DNA of 64,000 nucleotides, from contig OX485805.1 in assembly GCA_950295325.1 (NCBI GenBank), positions 33,531,501 through 33,595,500 on the forward strand, written 5' to 3'. The position numbers and the translations under genes are program-made. Position 1 is the stretch's first letter. Each line of letters begins with the position of its first letter. Of the stretch, positions 24,072 to 37,328 are shown one piece after another. The notes under the pieces were generated by a model. It was not told the origin of the DNA, did not search any database, and saw only the letters and a program-made list of their open reading frames with translations. Source of the DNA: Polytrichum commune (taxonomy: Eukaryota; Streptophyta; Polytrichopsida; Polytrichales; Polytrichaceae).

Positions 24072-25143
24072 ATGGCGACACATGCTAATCCCTCCACCAT
24101 GTCACCTGCATCCGGGGCATCGTCCCCTGCTCCGGCAGTTACAGTAAGTGTAGGTGGCAGTTGCTCTACCATGGCAATGACACCTACATCTGGTTCTGAA
24201 AAACGTCCCTCCTTCAAGCAGAGGGTGTTGATGATCACCCCTGGGGGAGAATTATCAACTGCCGCAATGCAAGAGGTTGTCCAGATCTCTTCAACCGCGT
24301 CTGCAACCATTTTTTCTCCCACCCCACTGCATGTACCTGCTCCATTTGAGACTGATGCATTGGACATCAGTGGGTCCCCATTCATTGTCGATGCGCCTTC
24401 AAGTGGTGGTAGCAACAGCTTTGATGGCTTCCATGAGCAATCAAACACCCAATTGCTACCAACCTCACATGAACCTCCAACAAAGAAACGAAAAATTCCG
24501 AAAAGAAGGTACCTCCTAAACCCTAAATCTTGGCTGTATTTTTTGGGGAGTAATGCATTGGCTGAGGGCTGAGGGCTAAGATTATTCTAAAATATCGTCT
24601 CAATTTCCAATTTCTAAGCATGTGTCATTTCAATTTCTAACATGTCAATTGATGTGTGATATTTTTTCTTTCTCAAGTTTTGACGTGTACTCATTCTTCA
24701 GGGCCTCACTTGAGGCCCTTCCAGTTGTTTTTTTGGCATTTGGGGGATGTTTTTTTGGCATTTTGAGGATATGTTTTTTATGATGTCTTGTTTCTCACTG
24801 GTTTAGGATGGTTTTGGTGCAAATTTCAAGAAAATTGGGCAACAAAATACCCATGGTCTCAACGGGACCCTGAAGGGGATGGTACATTTGACAAAGTTCG
24901 ATGTATCATCTGCTCTTTGCATCCATTTTGTAGGTTCTTGGAAGCGTAGAAGACGAAAGAAGATTTTCCAATGTTTCTTTCTTGAAGAACAAACTCCGCA
25001 ACCGCTTAACTGAACATTTACCTCTTGCTACAACAATGTTTGTACAAAAACATTACACATTGACATCATTCCCGTACAAGGATGTCGTTTCATATTGGAG
25101 AGCTTGCAAGCCGAAGCGTGGCCGATATGCACTTGGTGTTTGA
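24072..25143 (+). pseudogene. hAT-superfamily transposase, internally deleted
   Basis: Three pieces in the right order. First, 24072-24572 opens with ATG, is rich in Ser, Pro and Thr, and ends in a nuclear-localisation-like KKRKIPKR next to a GGTACC sequence that could be a donor. Second, 24809-24914 encodes a zinc-finger-like segment (FWCKFQENWATKYPW, then DKVRCIICS) after an acceptor-like TTTAG. Third, 24934-25143 encodes a typical hAT C-terminal dimerisation segment (SVEDERRFSNVSFLKNKLRN, then a HYTLTSFPYKDV stretch) after another acceptor-like TTTTGTAG, ending in TGA. The entire RNase-H-like catalytic domain expected between the last two is absent, and the apparent splice phases between pieces 1 and 2 do not match. 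The element cannot encode an active transposase. Confidence 0.7.
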
Positions 25144-28100
25144 TTTGCATAGAATGAGACATTTAGGGGGTTTTTCCCACTTCTTCATAACTATTTAGAA
25201 TACAAGGATCTTATATAACTTCTACTTTTAAGAGCCTACATCTCATACGGCTTATTGGCGATGCATGCCATTGTAAATAAAGAAGTGGTTTCCTCCTAAA
25301 TTTTTTGTGACGTAATTTGTGGGATGTAATTTTACATATTTACTGCTGCATTTCCTTGTTCCAATAGTGGCCTTGCAATATTTTTTATTTTTCACTTAGC
25401 TAAACTTCCAAAAGGCATCACAACAAGTATCGCATTTGCATTTCTCTACTGTCCATTTTAGATAGCGGCAATTTCATTCTACCACACATTTCATCGCAAT
25501 GTTTACAATTTCCTTACATGTTCACATAGCTGAAACTGCAATGTAAAAAACCATTATAATAGCCATTTCACCCCCCAGTAAAAAGTGAAAAAAAATTCGC
25601 TGGTTACATCCATAACCAACATTTCACAATAATAACACCTCATGACTCTTGGCATTAAAGTAAGCTTACCAATGTCTTGGCATGAGTACATTCAATAGTG
25701 TTATGAGATGAATGTATGCCTAGCCTATGTTACACAATGGTTTAGGAGTTGACTACAAAAGTTTACACAAATGACACTTGGCATTAGTATGCTTAAGAAT
25801 ATCTTCTTCTTGTACACTATAATGTACACATATGACACTTGCCATGAGTATGCTCAATAACATCTTCCCATGGCATACTAAAACGTAAAACTATCATCTT
25901 AAGTATCCAATATGCTATGCTAAATGTCATAATTCAAATAAAATTTTCACTCAACAATTTATGTATGTTGATGAATAATATCATATTGTCAATTAGCATA
26001 CATGACACTTTGAGACCTCTAGGCATCTTGTTTAGGCCGTTCACAAATAGTGTGCGTGACACTAAATACCATAAACGATGTAGTTGTAGGGATCAAGCAT
26101 TTTTCCAACTACACATCAGGTTTGTAATTTATAATTCATGTGCACAAGTGCTAAGGGCCAGGACACGTGTCCAAGCTACATAAGTAGGTAATCATGTGTA
26201 AGTAGTTTGATGGTCAAATATCATATGATATCAAGGGACCTCTCAGGGGTGGTTGACATCATGGACCGCAAAGTTTTCCCATGTCAAATGGCCATTTTCC
26301 ATGGCTACATTTCCATGGTCTGATTTCTAAGAAATGCATTTTTAAAGTCTATGGGTCCCTCACTAAGTGTAAATTGAACGTGGACCAATAGAAGTGACCA
26401 TGCACCAAAAAATGAGTGTGCTTATTTTTAAAATATATGTCCAAAAAGGGAAATGTTGGGATTTTTCTTCATGTTTGACCTTCTCCCTTTTTTCTCCCCT
26501 TCTTTCCTTGTAACTACGGTAACTTTTGGCCAAGAAAAAGAAAGAAGATTAAAACAACATTTCTTTGCCATGGTCCCCTAACATTTGCAACTAGAGACTC
26601 GCTTTTGCCTCTCTGTGCAATATTGAGCCCCAAGAAGAATCTGATCATTACAGTGCCTAGAAACCGCAATTTGTGACTTCGATCGAGGATATTGGATTTG
26701 GACTATCATAAATGAAATAAAATTGACTTCGATAGTTTTAATTCTGACCTGATTAAGAGCCCATTCTTTCTAGAGTTTGTCGAATGGATTTATCCCATTC
26801 AAGTTAGCTCCTGGAATTACTGCCTACCTATATGTATGAGGACTCTATAATAGATAAAGCATTGTTTCAAAAGGATTTGTAGTGTTGGGGTGTTAATTCA
26901 GGGGTCGCGATTAATTAGTGGTTTTGAGGATCCTAGGAGGGAGGGGGGGGGGGAGGTGATTAATCAGGAGGGAGGTTTTCGCGATTAATTGTGTTGGGAT
27001 TTTCATATAAGTGGGTGGGTGTTATGGAGTGGGCATGTTGAGGTTGTTTGTTTCAGGGGATGGTTTTAGCTTTGTCCAATGTGAAGGACTGAGGTCGAGT
27101 TCTTGTACGCCCACTGTGCTAGTTGATGCAGGAAATTATTATCCCAAATTTTGAGCTATTAACGGGGTGGGACCCTTCTTAACACGTATTCTTGGCATTT
27201 TATTATTGGTGGGAGGGAGAGGTGGAGGGAATAGGGGCGGTGTGATGTGTTGGCACATACTTTGTTAGCTTGTGGGCGAAGTTATAACGTGCAAGAATTT
27301 TTTGTGGGTTAAGGTTTGTGAGGTAGAATTGCCTAGAATTAGCATTGCGTCATACTTATTAAGAGGATCATGCGGAGGTTGGAGACAAACAACTACATTT
27401 GTCTTTACACTTTTGAGAGATGGCTTTTGGAAGGTGGTGGGGTTGACTTGGAGGTGGGAGTTCCAACAATAACAAGAGAGGGTAATATGGTTATGAAGAT
27501 GGCATGGGGACGTTTTCTGGAGTAATACAGAAGAAGGGGGAAGTAGAGGAGGCTCTGGCTATAGTCTCCCTTGATGTGGTTTCATCACAATCTAGTTTGC
27601 AACGGCCATGGGATGGAGAACTGGATAATGTCTCTATTTGGCGTGTGTGGACCCTCATGGCAAGGTGGGCACCCAATTTGAGGGGGGGGGGTCATGACTC
27701 TCCAGTGCGAAGTTTAGTGATTGTGTTGGAGGAGGGCCCTACACTTCTAGATCAGTTGGGCCAATAATTTATTGAGGGGCTTATGAAGGGGCACGTGGGG
27801 TTGTTTCCAACTGGATTCAAGATGGTGATATGGTTTACAACCATCAACAGTGTTTGAGGGGGCCAATATTGCCCTTGTTACCTAATGGAGGAACACATGT
27901 TGTGATATTGACAAGGCAGTTAGTGGTGTTTATGACTTCCGATTCGTGTATTGTAGGAGCTTGGGGTAGTAATGTTTAGGAGCAAAGAAGGCTTGAGGGC
28001 ATGGCTCTCTTTAGCTAAGAAAATTTTGGTCTCACATCATTAGCAACAAGTATGAAGCACGTGTAAAAAATTTGTGGAAATATGAGGATGCCCAGTTAAT

Positions 28101-28154
28101 CTTAAATCTTGATTGGTGCTAATGGTGTGTTGCCCATGAGGATCATAGACCCGC

Positions 28155-28172
28155 GGGGGGGGGGGGGGGGGG
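28155..28172. repeat. Poly-G tract, 18 bases
   Basis: Uninterrupted run of 18 G followed by TGGCAG. Same class of homopolymer as the poly-C run at 11192-11211. Confidence 0.8.
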
Positions 28173-28857
28173 TGGCAGTATCAAAGTGGTGGAGGGACTA
28201 GAATTTGCTTGATCTTGTGTTTGTTAAAGACGAGATATATTAAGTATTGGATGGATGTGTGATGCAAATTTTCCATTAAGGTAGAGATGGATGCCTTGGG
28301 CAATCTGAGGTTAGTAAAGGATTGTATTGTGGGTGTATGGATGGCCATGTGGACGTTTGTTGTGAGTATGTTTAAGGGTTTGACTTGCTAGCCTAGGGTG
28401 CACAATTTGGCTAAGATGGGGTGTATTTTTATAGTTTGCGTGTAATGGAATCCATTGGTAGTTAATCATGACAAAAGGTAAATTCAATGAGATGTATTTA
28501 CAAACTAGGTGCTAGAAGAAAGAGGGGGGGGTAACATGGAGACCTTGGGACAGAGAAGAAAGTCGCTAAGTGGAGAGGTTAACCCAAAGGCTCCTGTTGT
28601 TGCAATCATCCTCCTTCCACTTTCTGTGGTCCGTGGAGTGGCTTTCTCTTGGCGGATGTTGAAGTACCCCTTACGAACTTGTAAGGGGAGGCCAATCCAG
28701 GCTGGGGCAGCCCCCCAAAGTTTTTTTGAGATTTTTGGAACTCGACCGAAAAAATGTTGCCCGCCCCGTCCAACTTCGAGAAAAACATTGCCCTTGCATT
28801 CTTCAATGTGTCTACAAATCCCATATTGAGTGCACTTCACTTTTGAGGTCTAAAATC

Positions 28858-28888
28858 ATATATATATGTGTGTGTGTGTGTGTGTGCG
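28858..28888. repeat. TA/TG dinucleotide microsatellite
   Basis: Short TA run followed by about eleven TG units and a GCGC end. Confidence 0.85.
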
Positions 28889-30269
28889 CACTTCCAATTA
28901 ATAAATAAGCAATTGATTGGGATTTCACTCCCGAAGTGAAACCATCAATAAAGCATGTCATTAACTTGGAGGTCAAAAACATTACAAAATCCTCATTAAC
29001 ATTGAGGTTATAATTTCTGTGACTTTACCATTTGAAAGTGTCGTTGTCATTCTAAAATGAAGCTTAAATTAGTGTGTTGATTTAGTATGTATATTCATTG
29101 GATGAATTGTATGACAAGTTTTTGATTTCATTAAGAAATGTTGTTCACACTCTATACATAAGATCATGTTCTTGTATGCATTATAGAATTTGTCATAAGA
29201 TGCTTATTCTCTACAAAATGTCTAGGCAAGTTAGTCTTATCTCCATTTCATGAAGAAATTCTTAACTTTCTCAACTAAATTGATTCCATGAAGCTCATAA
29301 GATGCTTCATAAAAGAAGATTTGGCAATTGTACGGATACGTTCTTTGACTTTGTTGTGTCAACAATTTCGCTCCATGAATGATCCTTAAAGCAAGTTTGC
29401 AATTCTTATCTTATAATTGATTGAAATACATAAAATTCTAGGAATTATACGGTTAAATGAAATCACTATGTTTCAGAAAAGAAGCATGGAACTTCATGCT
29501 TCAAAAAGTTAGAAAAAAAAACGGTCGTATTCTTGTATCACTGTGTATGTGAGCCCCTTGTCATATACTGATCATGGTTAGCCACGATGCAAGATAAGGT
29601 GTTGTGCCTCCTTTCCAGGAGGTGGGCTCTTAAGAGTGAATATGCATGCATTAACTAGTGTTAGGGTTGGGGGAGGACGAGTGTTCATTTGTTGCCTTGT
29701 TTTATTTTATTTTAGGACTAGGTATTCGAGGTATATAATGGCATTTTGGTGTATGGATTTTTATGTGGTTTTTGATGGTGGGTTTTGGGATGGCAAGTTA
29801 TGAAGTCTTTTCTATGAATGTTTGTGTATGCCTCCTCTTACTCCAAGTGTGATGTTTATGAAGGGGTTGACTGTCCATACCTTGTTTAAAGTGTATTGTA
29901 TTTAGTATGTTTTTACTCGAAGGCTTCAAGGAATCTATCATGGCAATATGTGAATTCTCTGAATTGGAGTGTGCAGGAGGGGGAGGGGGTTATTGGCGTT
30001 TGGCTTTGATTTGGGGCACCTACTATGCACAGTATCTCCGGTCTTAGTTTTGTTGGGCACTTAAAGACAACTGCCTCCACCTTTCTTTCATTTTGCAAAA
30101 CAAACACTTAAACAACCTCTGTACCAACCTCCGTACCAACCGCCATAAGAGAACAATACACACATTAGCTAACACCCTACTCACACACACCACCACAAGT
30201 TGCTTACACTAATAATAAACATTGAGAAATTTAAAGAATGAACACTTGAGAACATCATTACCTCATCGC

Positions 30270-30720
30270 TCCTCTCAAGTACATGCTACTTTCCACGTTG
30301 CAAATGCCCCACAAGACTAAGGCTCAATATACTTTACATCATGGGAGCACCACCAATGGCCAAACCACCATTTTCATCAAGCCCCACCTAGAAGTTCAAA
30401 TATTTGAATCCTCAAACTGCAACTATAGATCCCCTATCAACACCACAACAAGAAAAATAAATAAATATGCCATACTTCAACCACTACCATCCCAACAAGG
30501 ATGGCAAGTCTTCCATCCCATAATAATCATAGTTGGCATCCAAGGAACCCATCCACACCACACCTACCAAAAGCGTCGTGGACCTTAAAATCCGAACACA
30601 CAAATTCCACAAACTTATGGAAACCTTCTCACAAATTTGTATTAGATTCCTATCACACATAATCCTATACAAAAGTAAACTCGAAAAGAAGCAAACCCCA
30701 ATTCTATTAGACTAGAACTC
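30270..30720 (+). pseudogene. LINE-type retrotransposon fragment (C-terminal ORF2-like)
   Basis: Two overlapping + frames join by a frameshift near 30570. The first includes ...GWQVFHPIIIIVG and a G-x-H-P motif. The second continues with KIRTHKFHKLMETF and ends in ...LYKSKLEKKQTPILL. This pattern, a glycine-tryptophan block, then a leucine-rich helix and K-x-x-x-KQ-x-P, resembles the end of a plant LINE reverse-transcriptase segment as I remember the family. It is broken by stops and surrounded by unassigned sequence. The domain name is an inference. Confidence 0.4.
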
Positions 30721-30892
30721 CCTTACGCATATGCTTCTTGTATAAAATAACTAACCCATGGTCCACATGTTGAAAATATGCATTAACCCCCCCCCCCCAC
30801 CCTCCCTCCCCAATGTCAAGGTGGCCATGGGTTGGGTAGGGTGAACGGACATCTCATGTTGGTGTAAAAAAACTTTGTTGTTCCTTTTATTA

Positions 30893-31850
30893 TTATGAAA
30901 GGCATTGGCATGGCAAGTGTGTGCAAGTGCATATGAGTACCCAATCTAGAATTGTTGAGTCGGGTGGTTTGTTGTTGAGGTTTCCCTCATTGATTAATGT
31001 GGGAAAATGAGTAAATGTGTTGGATTGTAGTGTTTGGGCGATGAGGTGCATGACTATGTTGTGCCAAGTTATTCTAAGGCCATTTATGTGTTGGTTATCA
31101 CATGTAGATAAGAAGTGAGGCCATGTGTCTTTGGCATTTTTGGGGCAGAGTGTGCAATTGGGGTTAAGGTGAGTGGTGGGCCAAGAGATAATTTTCCTAT
31201 GGTTGCCCATGTATTATGCGTAGTGGAATTTTAGATTTTGTGTGATTTGGGTGTTGGATAAAACTAGGGCCTTCCATAAATAAATAGATAATTTGTGGTT
31301 GAGCTAGTCATTTGAGAGCCATTTGTCAACATATGTGAATTTTTTTTTGGTTGCTGTGGTTTCTCACGGCTCATTGTTCTTTATTGATGAATGTGTGGAG
31401 GTTACGGATAGCTTCATCGTGTGTGGTGGTTGGACGACTTGCTAGCCAATAGGGGGTGGCATGTGCAATGTGTACGCACGGTGTGGCGGTGGCTTTGTCT
31501 TTGTGTGCGCCATCATTTGTTAGCGTGTTTGCTAGTGTATTTTGTTCCCGGCGATCCCTATGTAGGCTTGAACTTTGTGAATGGAGATTTTGTGCATGGT
31601 TTAGTAGATTTGGTGTACAACTGCCGTTATTAGTAATTTGTCTAGGTGGTGGTCTTGTGAGGATGGGTGTCTAATGTGGTTGTTGATTAGGAGTATGCTA
31701 TGGAGATTGTCCGTGAAGATATGTGTGTCTAGTTGGGTGGTTTGTATGGTGATTAGAATAGCATTATGTTCAGCTCGTGGGATGTTTTGGTAACTAGGTA
31801 GATATTATGTGGGTGTCTTCTTTGGCGGCCATTTGAGGGAAGCTAACATG
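30893..31850 (-). pseudogene. LINE fragment with RNase H remnant and Cys-His tail
   Basis: Minus strand. From about 31780 down, broken frames read like a LINE RNase H domain: a PRAEHNAILITI segment (the expected Arg-Ala-Glu-x-x-Ala-Ile), IFTDNLHSILLI (the expected TDS with S changed to N), and VQAYIGIAGNK (the expected H-I-G-x-x-GN with His changed to Tyr). From 31210 to 30893 a continuous frame continues with CTLCPKNAKDTWPHFLSTC, a C-x2-C...H-x4-C zinc-binding tail common in such elements. Stops lie between the pieces. It is oriented opposite to the LINE piece at 30270-30720, so the two are either separate insertions or an inverted pair. Confidence 0.65.
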
Positions 31851-31859
31851 TGCATTGTG

Positions 31860-34800
31860 AGGAAATTTTTGTCCACCAACATGTTATATTAAGTAAGAAA
31901 TGAAATATTGTTGATTTATGAATTTTGCATTAAATATTTTGGGGAGTCCATAAATGTTGAAGTGGACCTATTACCATGGATTCCAAGGTTTGAAGTACAA
32001 CATGGTGATAGGCCTTTTATTAAATAAAAAAACATTACATTGAAATGTAAACTGCCTTATTATGACAAACAACCATTGACTTGAAACATCAATGTGCACT
32101 ACATTTCCTATGGACAAACAAATGTATTCCTATATCTAAGCACTATGTGTATATACCGGTCACTATCATGGCACTAAGCTTGCTCTACCACACCGGCAAG
32201 CTCAAGTAGACCCATCACTTCATTATAGTTGAATGTGGGTGCATGTGTGAAATTATCGATGTCATAGTCAACCTTGCACAAACACCTAAGAATCAAGTAC
32301 AATATTTGTAGGATACCCACATACATTTATTCCCCACTGCCGTTGATGACATCTTTGCAAAATCAGGACAAATGCAATACAGATTATCTACAATGAACAC
32401 AAGATGCGTCTTATCCTCCTTGGATGTTATGAATGGTATGAATTCATGGTGTGGGATGGCAATCACTCCCACCACATAATACCCATCCATATGTAATGCA
32501 ATCTCCTATTTATTTACGTGCTTCAGCGATGGTGCCAACATATTACAATGAATTGCCTTTAAAAACCATGTGGTGGGTTGAGCATTTAGGTGTGCTAGAG
32601 CGTAAAAATACAATCGAAGGATGGGAAGGTTGGGTATTTTACCCAAACGACAATGTGGTCACATGACCTCCTATTGCTATAGTTGAAAACCAATGTCCTC
32701 CAATGCAAAAACCTCCCCCCATGAGATTCCAACCTTCACCAACCATATAGTTCAAAGAATTGGCTAATCGAACACTCCTTTCTTTTTGCCATATGTCATC
32801 TGTGCAAAACCAAAATTATGATGATACGTGGTTGTTGGAATGAAATTCCTGCTTTAGACCTCTATAAGTTAGCACACTTGTGCCATGTTGAGGTCACCTT
32901 CAACCCTCATCCTTAGACCGTGTAACCGGTTGCTAACCGGTTACATAAATATCACTCCACCTAGAATTAGACTTCACACGATTCCAAATTCCTCAAAGCT
33001 ATAAATACTTATGTTAGTATTTGGAACTTAGATTCATGTTGGTAATCTTGGAGGTGGGGAAGAGTACCTTCTTCAAGGTATATTTTATACTTTTCCATGT
33101 TTTCACCCTCTTCCCTCCTTTACAACATTTTGAGTATTTTATGAGCTTATGTTCCCCTAAAATCTTAGCAATAACATCCTATGATTCTAAGGTGAGCTAA
33201 TATTACTAAAATTTTAATTATCTCTATATGTAATGTGAAGGTTAAGTGATTATTTACTCACCTTATCATACATAGATACATCTCTTAGTTTCTTTTGAAT
33301 TATGTGTCCTAGTGAGTAAATTCCTAATTCCATATCTTGATTTGTTCAAAGGATCATCTTGGAATCTGCATGGGTTAACACTCAAGGATATGAAGATCAT
33401 ATTCCCCTAAATTCTAATGTCATGGTTAAGTGTCCTTAGAGTGTTAGGAATCCTGCATATCTAACATCATTTATGATATAAATTATAATCACAATGAATC
33501 TTCCATGCCTAGGCCAAGAATGTTTTTTTGTCAAATACTATTTTTTATTTTTTAAAAAAGAATTTCTCATAAGTGGTCGAACATGATTTCAATTGTTAAA
33601 ACTAAATCTATCAAGTTGATACAATGTAACTCATTTTAAGTGAATTTCCAAATATCTTTGAGTGTGAGGGAATGTAAGATTTGGCCTACTTGATAGTTCG
33701 GCATGATTTTCCCTTCACCTTAGAATGTCTCTTTGTATGATTGTCTTCTTTCCCATCGACTAGTTTGCATATGGCGTCCTTTGGGTACACTTGATGAGTT
33801 TCCTATCTAATCTTTCTTGAGTGCATTTCTTGGTAAGTCACTTCAAACCTTCGCCTGTATAATTTTGCCTCGGTTTATGTGCTTTGCTTAGTTCAAGTGT
33901 TTAATTTGGCAAATTTACTCAAGTCACAAGTGCATAGTTTCAAGTATCCAAATTTCTTTTGGGTTTTTTTCATGCTTAAATAAAATTTCAAGTATCCATA
34001 TTCCTTGAATTTCTTTGTAAGTCTCAAGTATCCAATTTCTTCGATTTCTTCTACAATGATTCATGTAACCAAGTTCTTCAATTTCTTCAAAATGTTCCAA
34101 GTATCTCAATTTCCTAAGTTAATTAATATGGTTGATTGATTTTCACATGTCTTAGAAAACTTTAATTCCAAAGTTAATTGGTCTGGTTGATCAATCTTCA
34201 TCTATCTTGGTCAACTTTAATTTCTAAGCTAATTGATCATGTTGATCAATTTTCATAATTTGTCTTCTATGAAATTCTAAGTGTCTTGTTGAGATTTCCT
34301 CTTAGGTCTCAATCTTAATTTTTCCTCTCCCAATTGCCAAGTTAAAATCTCGAGTTTCTTCTAATTCTCGAGTAATTGTCTCAAGTATCCAAATTCACAA
34401 GGTTGCAAGTAAAAGTTACAAATTCTCAAATTACACTTAAAAGCCTCAAGTATCCAAGTCAGAAGTAAAATTCTCAAGTATCAAGTAACATTCCAAAGGT
34501 AACAATGAGACACTTCGTATAAGATTTATGGGGCCAAATGAGGTGCTATAGGGTCTCGTAGTCCCCCTTTATATAGTGTTTGAAATATAAAAACAACATA
34601 ATTGAACACAATTTCCATATTTAGTAAAAACAACACTGACACGTCTCGTTGTCTAAATTTAGCATATATTATATACCAATTTAAGATTAGAGACCAACCA
34701 TTTTATGTCAACATTAGGTAGTTTATTTAGTTATCCTAACTTCTTCTAAAGTCTAGTGTCTTGAGTCTAAGGTCTTTGGCAATCTTCAAAACCAGGTTTT

Positions 34801-36120
34801 CAACTGGTCCGCAAGACTTGGGGTCTCCCGTGGCCTCCAAGACCGGGGTCTTCAAAATGCTACCTTTAAGATTTGAGTCACCTCGTGGTCTCCAAGACCA
34901 GAGTCTTTGAAAATCTACCTTTACGTGGCAACTCCTATTGGCACGTCCCCATATGCTCTCCTCGTTCCTGTCATTCATGCAGGCTCCCCTTTGGCGTTAA
35001 TTTGGAGGGAACTTCAGACTGCAATGGTAGGTCCAATATTCTCTTGGTTGATCCAAACAATTCAAACCCTCCAAAGTACATTTTATTGTATTGAGATCCT
35101 TTGCCCCTGGGTAAGACCTCATAGCTTCTACAAGGAGTTTGGGATCACCAATGTGAGCTACAACTTTCAATATCAATGACTTCTGGTCATGTTTTTTCCA
35201 TGAAGACCCACCTTTAAGCTGGAAACGGTAATTAACGATTTGCATGAATGTCCACTTCATGTCATCCACTGTTGCCTTGTAAGGCATGTCACATTATTAC
35301 ATGACTCGTGCTATCATGTTTTATGAGTTGATTATGTGAGGTTGCAAGTAGGCATCTCGATACGTTGCTCCAGAGTAAGATCTTGCAATGATGGAAAGCA
35401 AATATAAGAAGGTATTTAATAAATTAAAACTTGAACATAAATATTGGACGAGGATGAGCAATTAGGTTCTTAAAGACACTTATGATGAGCACGTGACCTC
35501 CCCATTGTCTATATCAGTAATGCAAAAGTCCAATCATTGCGACAAGTTGTACATGCCATCGTCTACAGTTGTTCCAGATGACAACCAACACGCTCGTATT
35601 ACATGGTATTTTCCACCCGCATCTTCCATATTTTTTTCATCCTTGTATTCCTTGCAAAGTTGCTTGTGTTGATGCTACAATGGAAGTCATATATGTTTTT
35701 GTGTTAATATATCAAGGTTGGTAGACCAATGGAAAAGACATGTATGCTTGCGCCCCTTCAGAGAAACGGTTTCCTCATAGCATTCCAATTTGCATGTGCA
35801 CTATCCGCCATGAAGCCCTTAAATTTAACCTTGGGGACATCATTCTCAAGCATGATTGCATTAAGATTCTCCTATAACAAAGGTTTGGCCCTAGGCAACC
35901 TCCGATTCCATAGCACAACATGCTAAGGTCAATACTTTGTAGTGTTTGTTGCCATAGGCATGGCATGACATTGTAGTCAACTTGCGGGGGCACTTAACGT
36001 GGTCAAATATCATCCAAGAATTCTCCATGTCTCCACTAGACTGCATGTTCCTAACTAGATTGACTCCACTTCTAGCAAGGTCCACTGACATTTTGAATAC
36101 AAACACCTTATCTTTAGACT
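31860..36120 (-). mobile_element. Region of MULE-like transposon fragments
   Basis: Two minus-strand islands look like parts of one Mutator-like element. At about 36040-35640, shifting frames read SGDMENSWMIFDHVK, TTMSCHAYGNKHYKVLTLAC, then (other frames) VPKVKFKGFMADSAHANW, typical of a plant DDE transposase core as I recall it. At 32490-32215 the frame reads CICPDFAKMSSTAVGNK with a continuation like KVDYDIDNFTHAPTF, a SWIM-type zinc finger that usually ends such proteins. The frame at 35287-34997 may belong between them or to another element. The 3 kb between the islands also carry simple degenerate repeats. All parts are broken by frameshifts. Confidence 0.5.
33920..34500. repeat. Degenerate short tandem repeats (CAAGTATCC and TTGATCAATTTTCAT units)
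   Basis: Clusters of CAAGTATCCAAATTTCTT-like units at about 33930-34110 and 34375-34495, and a roughly 60-bp unit built on AATT(G)-GGTTGATCAATCTTCAT between 34120 and 34265 (three diverged copies). Non-coding. Confidence 0.55.
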
Positions 36121-37328
36121 ACCCTAGAAACCTATTGTCGTGCACATACTTGAATCAGAGTGGTCTTTAAACACCATCGCGCATTGTTGAGGGAATGGGA
36201 TTCGTAGATGTCCTTACTCTTATTGCGCTTGTTGCCTATGCAAGAGCATGATTATGCATCACTTGCAAATTAAGAGGAGAAGGAAGCAATTGTGATTTCA
36301 AGTTTTCTAATACGAAACAACTAATTAGGGCTAAAATGGGTAAAATATTGTGTAGGGTTATAGAGGGTGAGAATGATAAAATCATAAAGACTTTGGTTTT
36401 CAAGGGCAAAGAGTCTCAACCATTTATTGTTGGAGATGACAATTTGGAGATAGTTAGTGAAACCGTGGAAGAGGTGTCGCTGTCTAAAGGCAAGGATGAA
36501 ACCCAACATTCAAAACATGCAAGTGTTCAATGCACACCATTTGACTTTTAAATTTCAAGCATCCCATGATACATGTCAATATTCAAATAAAAAATCATAA
36601 ACGATATCAATATCCAAATTTAAAGTAACGCATATGTGACAATACAAATCAGAAATTCTAAATACCAATATTACTTGGGTTTTGTTTTCCACCACGTAAA
36701 TCATATATCATCGTCAATGGTTGGGTGGAAGGATGCAAAACCTTTAAATTGATATTGATTGATATTGAGCTGCAAGAATTGTGAGGAAAGATGTGCTCAT
36801 CATCTCACATAATCGCTTGTCCTATCTGGAGTGGTTGCAAAACTTAAAGTCTGTTTTTAAGACCCACTTAATGTAGTGGGTGCTAAAACCAACACCCCAC
36901 CCAAAATCAACACCCTGACGTACTCAGGATACAAACACATGTTGATTATGAGAATGTCCACAACCTGAACATTAAGCTCCCCTAACAATTTTGGATAATC
37001 TACCAATGAAAGTTTGAAAGTTTGAGACCATTGCACCCATATTCCAAAGAATGCATAGTTTGGTGTGTTGGATCCCCTTTCAATTAGCTTTCCTTAATCA
37101 ATTAACAATAATTACACTCGATGCTTAAAGTAATGTTTGAAGAAACCTCTACCTTACTTTATGTTTTTTCAATGTGGAGATTACTGTTTGTCATCGCTTA
37201 GTCTGATTTCTCGGTGTGTGGATTTACTTGCACACATCCCATCAACGGCTTATGGAAGGATGTAGAGTTGCTCATGTGAGGAGTGTGAATGGGATTTATG
37301 GAATGTGTTGGCCATAGTTCATGTAGTA
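36121..37328. other. Intergenic, no gene recognised
   Basis: AT-rich. A frame with ATG at 36336-36551 (71 codons, acidic and lysine-rich) resembles no family I know and is probably a chance frame or a transposon scrap. Confidence 0.5.

Larger units (their letters stand above)
25144..30259. other. Repeat-rich intergenic DNA, no gene recognised
   Basis: Contains short diverged repeats of a GACACTTGGCAT-AGTATGCT-type unit at about 25660-25900, a segment at 26261-26420 related in reverse orientation to 15573-15715, and G runs at 26943-26953, 27682-27691, 28155-28172 and 28524-28531. A TG microsatellite lies near 28862-28888. Frames at 27504-27767 and 28505-28840 have no recognisable domain. Confidence 0.5.

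Noticed and set aside
32921-32945. Two ACCGGTT motifs like those in the hAT MITE
   Set aside because: No matching terminal inverted repeats or 8-bp duplication could be found around them, so a second MITE copy is not supported.
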